A stretch of DNA of 64,000 nt, taken from assembly GCF_037622515.1 (NCBI RefSeq), contig NZ_JBBJCN010000005.1:310001-374000 (forward strand), written 5' to 3'. The stretch's first letter is position 1. Every line of letters starts with the position of its first letter. Source of the DNA: Paradesertivirga superstes (lineage in GTDB: Bacteria > Bacteroidota > Bacteroidia > Sphingobacteriales > Sphingobacteriaceae). A program made the position numbers and the translations under genes. The notes under the pieces are model-generated. The model had not been told where the DNA came from and did no database searches. It worked only from the letters and a program-made list of their open reading frames with translations. This document shows positions 8,864-16,879 of the stretch, one piece after another.

Positions 8864-9997
8864 ATGAAAATTGGAATTGTATGCTATCCCACGTTTGGTG
8901 GTAGCGGAGTAGTAGCTACAGAGCTTGGGAAAGCTTTAGCAAATAATGGGCATCAGGTTCATTTTATTACTTATAGCCAGCCAGCCAGGCTCGATTTTTT
9001 TTCAGAAAATTTATACTATCACGAAGTTTCTGTATCCCAATATCCATTATTTGATTATCCTCCGTATGAATTAGTTCTAGCCAGCAAGCTGGTAGATGTA
9101 GTTCGCTTTGAACAGTTAGATCTGTTACATGTTCATTACGCTATACCTCATGCTTCTGCTGCATATATGGCAAAACAGATCCTGGCTACGTATGGTATCC
9201 ATATCCCGGTTGTAACTACCTTGCATGGTACAGATATTACATTAGTTGGAAGGGATGTTACGTTTAAACCTGTAGTTACTTTCTCGATAAATCAGTCGGA
9301 TGGTGTTACATCGGTGTCAGAGGACTTGCGAAAATCGACTTACGAGCATTTCGATATACAAAAAGATATACGTGTAATACCAAACTTTATAGATCTGAGC
9401 AGATTTAGTCTTAAGCCTAAAGATCATTTTAAAAAGGCGATAGCTCCGAATGGTGAACATATTCTTGTTCATACGTCGAACTTCAGAAAAGTTAAAAGAG
9501 CGACGGATGTAATAAGGATATTCAAAAAGGTTAATGAAGTTATTCCATCTAAATTGTTGATGGTCGGTGATGGTGAAGACAGAGTTAACTGTGAAACACT
9601 CTGCCGGGAATTAAAAATATGGGAAAATGTTCGCTTTTTAGGTAAGCAGGATGCAGTGGAAGAAATTCTTTCTGTGGCAGATCTGTTTATAATGCCCTCT
9701 CATTCTGAGAGCTTTGGGCTGGCGGCTTTAGAGGCCATGGCATGCAAGGTTCCCGTAATTTCATCAAATACAGGAGGTCTTCCGGAATTGAACCTTCATG
9801 GTGTGACAGGTTTTCTAAGTAATGTAGGAGACGTTGATCAAATGGCGAAAGATGCGATCTTTATACTAGAGGATGCTGATCGCCTGGCTGAGTTTAAAGA
9901 GAATGCATTAAAACGGGCTAAGGTATTCGATTTGAGTAATATCTTGCCGGTTTATGAACAGTTTTATAAGGAAGTGCTGGATGCAGCTTTGGTATAA
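8864..9997 (+). CDS. bshA: N-acetyl-alpha-D-glucosaminyl L-malate synthase (bacillithiol synthesis)
   Basis: A GT4-family, GT-B fold glycosyltransferase that joins GlcNAc from UDP-GlcNAc to L-malate, the first step in making the thiol bacillithiol. The 377 residues start with the BshA signature MKIGIVCYPTFGGSG, with HVHYAIPHA and TTLHGTDITLVG in the N-terminal domain, and MPSHSESFGLAALEAMAC as the nucleotide-sugar E-x7-E motif near residue 280-298. The full length and the malate-type N-terminus distinguish it from general GT4 enzymes. bshB and bshC are not in the window, but YtxJ at 27377 is another bacillithiol-associated protein. Confidence 0.95.
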   Translation: MKIGIVCYPTFGGSGVVATELGKALANNGHQVHFITYSQPARLDFFSENLYYHEVSVSQYPLFDYPPYELVLASKLVDVVRFEQLDLLHVHYAIPHASAAYMAKQILATYGIHIPVVTTLHGTDITLVGRDVTFKPVVTFSINQSDGVTSVSEDLRKSTYEHFDIQKDIRVIPNFIDLSRFSLKPKDHFKKAIAPNGEHILVHTSNFRKVKRATDVIRIFKKVNEVIPSKLLMVGDGEDRVNCETLCRELKIWENVRFLGKQDAVEEILSVADLFIMPSHSESFGLAALEAMACKVPVISSNTGGLPELNLHGVTGFLSNVGDVDQMAKDAIFILEDADRLAEFKENALKRAKVFDLSNILPVYEQFYKEVLDAALV

Positions 9998-10084
9998 GAT
10001 TTAATCAGTTGAAAATTTCTGATGTCTCCATTGCATGAGCCATGAAGACAATTATAAAGCCGCCGCTTTGTGTTTCGCTTTGCC

Positions 10085-11206
10085 TTAATTGTCAGTCGCG
10101 AACTTTAAACATACCGGCGCTCCGATTTCAAGCTTTTCCCCCGTGTCGCTTAATAATCCAGTATTCTTATCACGTTTAAAGACAATAATATTATCACTAC
10201 TCTGGTTTGCCACAAGCAAAAAATTGCCGGAAGGGTCTATGACGAAATTCCTGGGCGCTCTTCCCAGCGTTGATTGTCTTCCTACTGAGTTTAACCTGCC
10301 ATCTTTCTGGATGGAAAAGATGGCGATATCATTGGCATCATCCCGATTTGAGGAGTATAAGAATTTTCCGTCGGGAGAAATATGAATATCAGCGGCCCAT
10401 CTTCGGCCGGTATATCCTTCAGGTAAGCCTGAAATATTTTGGAGAAATGATAAATGTCCTTTTTTATATTTGTAGGCAACAACATCACAGCTTAATTCCT
10501 GAACTGCATAAGCAAATTTTTTATTTGGATGAAATTCGAAATGTCTTGGTCCGCTGCCTGCCGGTAATTTTATTAATTGATTGCTGCTTAAGGGAGAGGT
10601 TGCTTTTGAAATATATTTATACCCTAAAATTTCATCATTTCCTAAGTCACTTACATAAAGATATTTTTCATCGGGTGTCAGAACCGCTGCATGTGCGTGT
10701 GGTTTTTCCTGCTGCCCTTTTCCAAGTCCATTAGACTTAAAGGTAATTGTTTGAACGGCATCCGCTAAGCTTCCGTCTTTATTCACGGGAAGAACGCTAA
10801 AGCTACCTCCGGAATAATTAGCTACAAAAAGATGTTTTCTTTCTTTATCTAGTGAAACATAGCAAGGCCCATCACCATTTGACGGTTTTTGATTTAAGAG
10901 AGTTAAGCCTCCATTTTTGGCGTCAAATGCAAATGCGGAGACCGCACCTTTGCCGGGCCCCGCTTCATTAACGGCGTATACAAAGTTTTCATCTTTACTT
11001 AAAGCAAGGTAAGAGGGGTTTGATAATCCTGTTGCTTTGTTTTTATAAATCGATTTCCCGGTAGCTGTATCGAATTCATATACATAGATACCTTCACTTT
11101 TTCCAGCTTTTGTGTAGGTGCCAATAAGAAGGTTAAGCTTTTGAGCTTCTGCTTTCATAACAGACAATATCATCAGGAAACAGCAAATCAATACCGTGGG
11201 TTTCAT
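10085..11206 (-). CDS. Secreted beta-propeller lactonase (YbhE/Pgl-type)
   Basis: A seven-bladed-propeller lactonase family protein (PF10282 type), 373 residues from the chosen ATG at 11206. That start begins directly at a signal peptide (MKPTVLICCFLMILSVMKAEAQ) whereas the longer frame from 11254 would bury it. Typical blade repeats are visible: PSYLALSKDENFVYAVNE, VSLDKERKHLFVANYSGG, AAVLTPDEKYLYVSDLG and HISPDGKFLYSSNRD. Cytoplasmic relatives hydrolyse 6-phosphogluconolactone; secreted Bacteroidota copies probably act on other sugar lactones in the periplasm. No operon partner is evident. Confidence 0.88.
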   Translation of the reverse strand: MKPTVLICCFLMILSVMKAEAQKLNLLIGTYTKAGKSEGIYVYEFDTATGKSIYKNKATGLSNPSYLALSKDENFVYAVNEAGPGKGAVSAFAFDAKNGGLTLLNQKPSNGDGPCYVSLDKERKHLFVANYSGGSFSVLPVNKDGSLADAVQTITFKSNGLGKGQQEKPHAHAAVLTPDEKYLYVSDLGNDEILGYKYISKATSPLSSNQLIKLPAGSGPRHFEFHPNKKFAYAVQELSCDVVAYKYKKGHLSFLQNISGLPEGYTGRRWAADIHISPDGKFLYSSNRDDANDIAIFSIQKDGRLNSVGRQSTLGRAPRNFVIDPSGNFLLVANQSSDNIIVFKRDKNTGLLSDTGEKLEIGAPVCLKFATDN

Positions 11207-11337
11207 TTTTTCAGGTTTAAATCGCAAGATAAGAATTCTCCGAAAACTCTTCATAAAGTTATTTTTCGGTCTTTGCGTGAAATTACTTTGCGGTTCTTTG
11301 CGCGAAAATGGTCAGTCTGTAAAAATTCCTGTAAAGT

Positions 11338-11366
11338 AAAAGGCTCCGTTTTCACGAAGCCTTTTT
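11338..11366 (-). terminator. Terminator downstream of the pseudouridine synthase gene
   Basis: Minus-strand hairpin with stem AAGGCT/AGCCTT and a 12-base loop followed by TTTT, immediately after the stop of the RluB-like gene. Just beyond it (11265-11310) lie CTTTGCG-type short repeats of the kind scattered between genes in this group. Confidence 0.6.
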
Positions 11367-11367
11367 T

Positions 11368-12825
11368 CTATTTTATAAGATGCTTTAGTTGAATAATTTC
11401 TTTTTCTTCCAGGTATCTCCAGCGGCCTCGGGGAAGGTCCTTTTTAGTTAAGCTGCCATAAACAACCCTGTCTAATTTTACTACTTCATATCCCAGATGC
11501 TCAAAAATCCGGCGAACAATTCGGTTTTTGCCGGTATGTATTTGTATGCCAATTTCTTTTTTGCTGGCTCCGGCAACATAACTTAAAGCATCAGGTTTAA
11601 TTAAACCGTCTTCAAGCTCTAAACCATATTCAATTTTATTGAAATCTCCCTGACTAAGGCTTTTGTTTAATTCAACCTGGTATATTTTGATAATGTTATT
11701 CCTCGGATGAGAAAGCTTTTCGGCCAAATCTCCATCATTGGTCATTAAAAGCAGACCAGTAGTGTTTCTGTCAAGGCGGCCAACCGGATAAATTCGCTCT
11801 TTAGAAGCTTTGTCAACCAGTTGCATCACTGTTCTGCGCTCCTGAGGATCGTCTGTCGTGGTAATATAATCTTTCGGCTTATTCAAAAGAACGTAAGTCA
11901 TTTTCTCACGCTTCAATGTTTCTCCGTTATATCGGATTAAATCCTTAGATGGATTAACCTTATAGCCTAATTCAGAAACAACTTCACCGTTCACAGAAAT
12001 TACACCAGCTTCTATAAGCTCATCTGCTTTTCTTCTGGAGCAAATGCCGGCATTTGCGATATAGCGGTTTAGTCTGATCAGGTCAGAGTCTCCCTGTGCT
12101 GCTTTCTTTCGCCCGCGGCTAGCAGGTTGATCTATCTTTTCTTCTGAAGTCCATTTGCGGGTTTCATTCTTGCTCTTAAAAGGCTTTCTTTCGTAAGGGA
12201 GTCCTCCGGGTTTCAACGAAGGCTTGTCTCCGTCTCTTTTAAATGGTTTCTTTTCAAAAGAACGTTCGCCTTCCGGCTTACTGAATTTTCTATCTTCTCC
12301 GGCTTTGAATGGTTTTCTTTCAAACGACCTGGCTTCTCTGGGTTTATCGAAAGTTTTTTCTTCCCCTGATCCGGGTTTTTTCCCAAATGACCTTTCTCCT
12401 AACGGTTTCTTGTCAAAAGATCTTGCTTCCCTGGGTTTGTCAAAGCTTTTGGCCTCTCCGGTTCGTGGCCTTTTGTCGAATGAGCGTTCACCGTAAGGTT
12501 TTTTATCAGCTCCGCTTTTATCAGAACTGAAGGGCTTTTTTTCAAAAGATCTGTCAGCTTTTCCGAAAGGTTTTTCTTTAGACCCGGAGAAAGACCTCTT
12601 TCCTGATGGCCGGTCATCAGATGAACGGGAATATTTTTTTTCTGCAGAATCGGAGCTGTCTGGCTTGTCTGAATGGCTTTTGTATGGTCTTTTCGATTCA
12701 CCTTCAAACTTTTTCTTTCTATCGTTGTTTGAATTTTCCGGACGTTCGTTGTTTGAACTTCCCTGGAAACGATTGTTATTGAGGGATTTGTCTTCGCGAC
12801 TGTTCCTGTTTTTTTTATCTGGCAT
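11368..12825 (-). CDS. rluB: RluB/RsuA-family rRNA pseudouridine synthase with long basic repeat-rich N-terminus
   Basis: The C-terminal 245 residues are a standard enzyme: an S4 RNA-binding domain (IRLNRYIANAGICSRRKADE) and the catalytic domain with GRLDRNTTGLLLMTNDGDL containing the Asp nucleophile, then NRIVRRIFEHLGY. This family isomerises a uridine in 23S or 16S rRNA. The first 240 residues are disordered and highly charged, built from imperfect units such as RSFDKKP, RSFGKKP, RSFEKKPFK and FDKPREA, with almost no hydrophobic residues other than Phe. The tail is probably RNA-binding or phase-separating; its length varies in Bacteroidota homologues. Start ATG 12825 has a perfect -7 element at 12857-12864. 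Confidence 0.93.
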   Translation of the reverse strand: MPDKKNRNSREDKSLNNNRFQGSSNNERPENSNNDRKKKFEGESKRPYKSHSDKPDSSDSAEKKYSRSSDDRPSGKRSFSGSKEKPFGKADRSFEKKPFSSDKSGADKKPYGERSFDKRPRTGEAKSFDKPREARSFDKKPLGERSFGKKPGSGEEKTFDKPREARSFERKPFKAGEDRKFSKPEGERSFEKKPFKRDGDKPSLKPGGLPYERKPFKSKNETRKWTSEEKIDQPASRGRKKAAQGDSDLIRLNRYIANAGICSRRKADELIEAGVISVNGEVVSELGYKVNPSKDLIRYNGETLKREKMTYVLLNKPKDYITTTDDPQERRTVMQLVDKASKERIYPVGRLDRNTTGLLLMTNDGDLAEKLSHPRNNIIKIYQVELNKSLSQGDFNKIEYGLELEDGLIKPDALSYVAGASKKEIGIQIHTGKNRIVRRIFEHLGYEVVKLDRVVYGSLTKKDLPRGRWRYLEEKEIIQLKHLIK

Positions 12826-12856
12826 GATACACTGCTAACCTTTCTAAAATGGGGTG

Positions 12857-12864
12857 CAAAGTTA
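12857..12864 (-). promoter_or_regulatory. -7 promoter element of the rluB-like gene
   Basis: TAACTTTG on the minus strand, a perfect match to TAnnTTTG, 31 bases before the ATG. Confidence 0.5.
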
Positions 12865-12967
12865 AGAAAATAAACGCCGCTTATAGCAATGTGTTTTGAC
12901 AATGTGCAAAAAAAAGTGCTTTTTGAGGGGCGGTAAGTGCTTGAAACTTAGGGGTAAAACGTAACTA

Positions 12968-12999
12968 TTTGGTAATTAAGTATATAATGAGTACCTTTG
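12968..12999 (+). promoter_or_regulatory. Bacteroidota-type promoter for the lytic transglycosylase gene
   Basis: -33 TTTG at 12968-12971 and -7 TACCTTTG at 12992-12999 separated by exactly 20 bases, a complete match to the Bacteroidota housekeeping promoter. The start codon is 33 bases downstream. Confidence 0.75.
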
Positions 13000-13032
13000 A
13001 AATCTTTTTAGTTAAATAATAGTAAGGAACAC

Positions 13033-13881
13033 ATGATTAAAAAACATTTAATAGCATGTTCCGGACTGCTTGTAATAATGCTCTCGGCAAAATTACTTTT
13101 TTATAGTACTCCGGTCACCCGTTTAAATTCGTTTTCGCAAAACGTCATTCTTCCTTTTCAGTTTCAGAAAGAAGAAAAAACAAAATCCTCTCCAAAGTCA
13201 AAAATCCCGTCACTTAAATTTTCAAATGAAAGCTTGCCGAAAGGAAAGGTATTTGCTCAGAAAATTAAAAGGTATTTGATAGCGCATAGTTATAAAAGAA
13301 TTCAAACCACAAAGCTGCATCGTAAGGCTGATCAATGGTTTCCTGTAATCGTGCCGATCCTGAAATCTTATGGTATTCCAGAGGATTTTAAATACATGCC
13401 TTTAGTAGAAAGCGGTCTGGCCTCAGGAACCTCACCTAAGGGAGCATCGGGTTACTGGCAATTTATGCCGGGTACCGCGCGTAATTATGGCTTACGTGTT
13501 AATAGCGAAATTGATGAGCGACAAAATATTCGGAAATCAACGATCGCTGCTTGTAAATATCTTAGAGAGCTCCATGGCATCTTTCACAGCTGGACTCTGG
13601 CCGCTGCGGCTTATAATATAGGAGAAGTGAATCTGTTGCGTCAAATGGCCAGACAAGGACAGCGAAATTATTACAAGATGAAGTTAAATGGTGAAACTGC
13701 ATCTTATGTATATAAGCTTATCGCGATGAAAGAGATTATTGAAAATCCGCTGAAGCATGGTTTTGTACGAAGAGGTAAGGAATTGCTGGCTGAACAAGAA
13801 GCAGTTGAATCCAAACCCTATGTCATCGATCCTAAAGTTGAAGCGAGTGCATTAAAGGCTCTTTCTATACTGCAGAACTAA
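13033..13881 (+). CDS. Periplasmic lytic murein transglycosylase (SLT/MltD type)
   Basis: A 282-residue exported protein. The N-terminal 20 residues (LIACSGLLVIMLSAKLLFY) form a signal peptide or anchor, followed by a basic linker. The SLT goose-lysozyme-type domain spans about residues 105-235: catalytic Glu in MPLVESGLASG, then SPKGASGYWQFMPGTARNYGL, and AAAYNIGE, the usual three motifs of family 1D enzymes that cleave glycan strands to 1,6-anhydro ends. No LysM domains follow, so it is a minimal MltD-like form. A complete promoter lies at 12968-12999. Confidence 0.92.
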   Translation: MIKKHLIACSGLLVIMLSAKLLFYSTPVTRLNSFSQNVILPFQFQKEEKTKSSPKSKIPSLKFSNESLPKGKVFAQKIKRYLIAHSYKRIQTTKLHRKADQWFPVIVPILKSYGIPEDFKYMPLVESGLASGTSPKGASGYWQFMPGTARNYGLRVNSEIDERQNIRKSTIAACKYLRELHGIFHSWTLAAAAYNIGEVNLLRQMARQGQRNYYKMKLNGETASYVYKLIAMKEIIENPLKHGFVRRGKELLAEQEAVESKPYVIDPKVEASALKALSILQN

Positions 13882-14029
13882 AAGCCTTTGTTTCGTTCGT
13901 TTGTCAGATAAAATCGTCTGGATAGCCCTTCTGCTAAAGTATGAATGGCATTGCACTCTTTTTTACTTAAAAGGGATGGACTTTCTCAAACAAATTCTAA
14001 TCTTTATCCATTAATATTCTTTTTAATTT

Positions 14030-16873
14030 ATGGACAAAGCTACCCCCGACCTTGGCGAGCAAAGTGAAGTAGAAGTTTATGGTGCCAGGGTGCATAATCT
14101 CAAAAATATTGATGTTTCATTCCCGAGAAACAAACTCGTTGTTATCACCGGTTTAAGTGGGAGCGGAAAGTCATCCTTAGCTTTTGATACTATATATGCC
14201 GAGGGCCAGCGGCGGTACATGGAGACTTTCAGTGCCTATTCCCGACAGTTTTTAGGAGGTATGGAAAGGCCCGACGTTGATAAAATCTCTGGATTAAGTC
14301 CTGTCATCGCTATTGAGCAAAAAACCACTTCTAAAAATCCCCGGTCTACCGTTGGTACTATTACAGAGATCTATGATTTTATGCGTTTGCTTTTCGCCCG
14401 TATCGGAGACGCGTATTCGTATGTCACCGGCGAGAAAATGGAGCGAATGTCTGAAGAGCAGATGTTCAAGAACGTACTTGAAAAGTTCGCCGGTAAAGCA
14501 ATAAATATTCTGGCTCCGGTTGTTAAAGGTCGAAAGGGTCATTATCGCGAGTTGTTTGAGCAAATCCGGAAGCAAGGCTATCTAAAGGTCAGGGTTGATG
14601 GCGAAATTTTAGATCTGGCGCCTAAAATGCAGGTCGACAGGTATAAGATACATGATATCGAAATGGTAATCGACCGTTTGGTGGTCACCGAAAAGGATAA
14701 GAAACGATTATACACTTCGATTCAAACGGCATTAAAAACCGCTAAAGGGATTATTAAAATCTCTGATCAGGAAAACAACGAATTCTTTTTTAGTAAATTT
14801 CTTATGGATCCTGTTTCAGGAATTTCATACGATGAGCCTCAGCCCAATACATTTTCATTCAATTCACCTTATGGTGCTTGCCAGAAATGCAGCGGATTAG
14901 GCTATGTTTTTGAGATTGATAACAACGCGATTATTCCCAATCCGAAACTGAGTATCGTGCAGGGCGGACTAGCTCCGTTGGGCGAGTATCGTGAAACATG
15001 GATGTTCCAGATTTTAAAGGCCCTGTCTAAAAAGTTTAACTTTTCTTTATCAACCCCGATTGAAAAACTGGGAGAGGAAATTGTCAATGTCATTCTAAAC
15101 GGTTCAGATGATATTATAACGGTGCCTGTTGAGTATAATAAATGGAATGTTCAGAATTACCAGATTACCTTCGATGGCATTATTAAAATGCTGGAAGAGC
15201 AAACCGAAAAACGAGGTGAGGAAGCCAGTGATGATCTGGAGAATTATCGTGTTTTAAGAAAGTGTCCTGAATGCGAAGGAGCGAGGTTGAAAAAAGAATC
15301 TCTTCACATAAAAGTGAATGAGAAAAATATTTTCGAGCTGGCAACGATGGATATTTCAAACCTTTCATCCTGGTTTGAATGTGTTGAAGATAAATTAACA
15401 GAACGTCAGAATGTAATTGCTAAAGAGATTTTAAAAGAGATCCGTTCAAGAATCGGGTTTTTGCTTGATGTGGGGCTAAATTACCTGACCCTCGACAGAA
15501 CTGCTAAAACACTTTCGGGTGGTGAAGCCCAGCGCATCCGGCTTGCCACACAAATAGGCTCTCAGTTAGTAAATGTTCTTTATATTCTGGATGAGCCAAG
15601 TATAGGCTTGCATCAGCGTGACAATGCCCGGTTAATTTCCGCCTTAAAGAACCTTCGGGATATAGGAAACTCGGTGTTGGTTGTTGAGCACGATAAGGAC
15701 ATGATTCTGGAAGCAGATTATGTGATTGATATGGGGCCGGCCGCGGGTGTTCATGGGGGAGAGGTAGTATCGGCAGGTACGCCTGAAGAATTTACAAAAG
15801 CAAAAACTCTTACCAATGATTATATAAGTGGTGCTAAAGAAATTGCCATGCCGGCAATACGCCGTGAAGGGACGGGCAAATCTTTAGTGTTGAAAAATGC
15901 TACTGGTAACAATCTTAAAAATGTGACTCTTGAAATCCCCTTAGGAAAATTCATTAGCGTTACCGGGGTGTCCGGCAGTGGAAAGTCTAGTTTAATAGCG
16001 GAAACTTTATATCCCATTTTGAATCATCATTTTTTCAGAGCGAAGAAAACTCCGCTCTCTTATAAAAAGATCGAAGGGCTGGAGCATATTGATAAAGTAA
16101 TTGAAATAGATCAAACCCCTATCGGACGTACTCCGCGCTCAAATCCTTCTACTTATACAGGAGTGTTTTCTGATATACGGAATCTGTTTGTTGGTTTACC
16201 TGAGGCAAGGATCAGAGGATATAAGCCGGGTCGTTTTTCCTTTAATGTAAAAGGTGGCAGATGTGAAACCTGCCAGGGTGCGGGAATGAAGGTAATCGAG
16301 ATGAATTTCCTTCCTGATGTGCAGGTGCCTTGTGAAGAGTGCCAGGGTAAACGTTACAACCGCGAAACGCTGGAGGTTCGTTATCGCGGAAAATCTATCA
16401 GCGATGTTTTGGATATGAGTATTGAAGATGCGGTTGTGTTTTTCGAGCCCATCCCATCAATTTATCGTAAAATTAAAACTCTGTTTGATGTAGGTTTGGG
16501 ATATATTAAACTCGGGCAGTCATCCACAACATTATCAGGTGGTGAAGCTCAACGGGTTAAACTTGCGACTGAGCTTTCTAAAAAAGATACAGGGAAAACC
16601 TTTTACATTTTGGATGAACCTACAACCGGATTGCATTTTGAAGATATTAATGTGCTTCTTGGAGTGTTAAACCGATTGGTAGATCACGGAAATACAGTAT
16701 TGGTCATTGAACATAACCTGGATGTAGTTAAAGTATCCGACTGGGTAATTGATCTGGGACCTGAGGGAGGGTCTGGCGGAGGCCAGATTTTATTTTCGGG
16801 CACACCTGATGATTTGCTTAAAGTCAAAAATAGCCATACTGGTAAGTTCCTTAAAATTGAGATGGGACGTTAG
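14030..16873 (+). CDS. uvrA: Excinuclease ABC subunit A
   Basis: The damage-recognition ATPase of nucleotide excision repair, 947 residues, normal length. Two ABC modules are present: Walker A GLSGSGKSSLAFDT near residue 41-54 and GVSGSGKSSLIAET near 645; two signature motifs LSGGEAQRIRLA and LSGGEAQRVKLA; and two Walker B/D-loop stretches YILDEPSIGLHQRD and YILDEPTTGLHFED. Zinc-binding pairs are visible as CQKC with CPEC, and CETC with CEEC. UvrB and UvrC are not in this window. The upstream 148 bases show no gene. Confidence 0.98.
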   Translation: MDKATPDLGEQSEVEVYGARVHNLKNIDVSFPRNKLVVITGLSGSGKSSLAFDTIYAEGQRRYMETFSAYSRQFLGGMERPDVDKISGLSPVIAIEQKTTSKNPRSTVGTITEIYDFMRLLFARIGDAYSYVTGEKMERMSEEQMFKNVLEKFAGKAINILAPVVKGRKGHYRELFEQIRKQGYLKVRVDGEILDLAPKMQVDRYKIHDIEMVIDRLVVTEKDKKRLYTSIQTALKTAKGIIKISDQENNEFFFSKFLMDPVSGISYDEPQPNTFSFNSPYGACQKCSGLGYVFEIDNNAIIPNPKLSIVQGGLAPLGEYRETWMFQILKALSKKFNFSLSTPIEKLGEEIVNVILNGSDDIITVPVEYNKWNVQNYQITFDGIIKMLEEQTEKRGEEASDDLENYRVLRKCPECEGARLKKESLHIKVNEKNIFELATMDISNLSSWFECVEDKLTERQNVIAKEILKEIRSRIGFLLDVGLNYLTLDRTAKTLSGGEAQRIRLATQIGSQLVNVLYILDEPSIGLHQRDNARLISALKNLRDIGNSVLVVEHDKDMILEADYVIDMGPAAGVHGGEVVSAGTPEEFTKAKTLTNDYISGAKEIAMPAIRREGTGKSLVLKNATGNNLKNVTLEIPLGKFISVTGVSGSGKSSLIAETLYPILNHHFFRAKKTPLSYKKIEGLEHIDKVIEIDQTPIGRTPRSNPSTYTGVFSDIRNLFVGLPEARIRGYKPGRFSFNVKGGRCETCQGAGMKVIEMNFLPDVQVPCEECQGKRYNRETLEVRYRGKSISDVLDMSIEDAVVFFEPIPSIYRKIKTLFDVGLGYIKLGQSSTTLSGGEAQRVKLATELSKKDTGKTFYILDEPTTGLHFEDINVLLGVLNRLVDHGNTVLVIEHNLDVVKVSDWVIDLGPEGGSGGGQILFSGTPDDLLKVKNSHTGKFLKIEMGR

Positions 16874-16879
16874 TTGGTA

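Noticed and set aside
10270..10734. 154-codon plus-strand frame inside the lactonase gene
   Set aside because: Antisense shadow of the beta-propeller gene; no start signal, no recognisable motif, and the minus-strand frame has clear blade repeats.
12399..12902. 167-codon minus-strand frame overlapping the repeat-rich RluB tail
   Set aside because: Shifted frame through low-complexity DNA, rich in Lys and Ser but without structure; the S4/catalytic domains are in the other frame.
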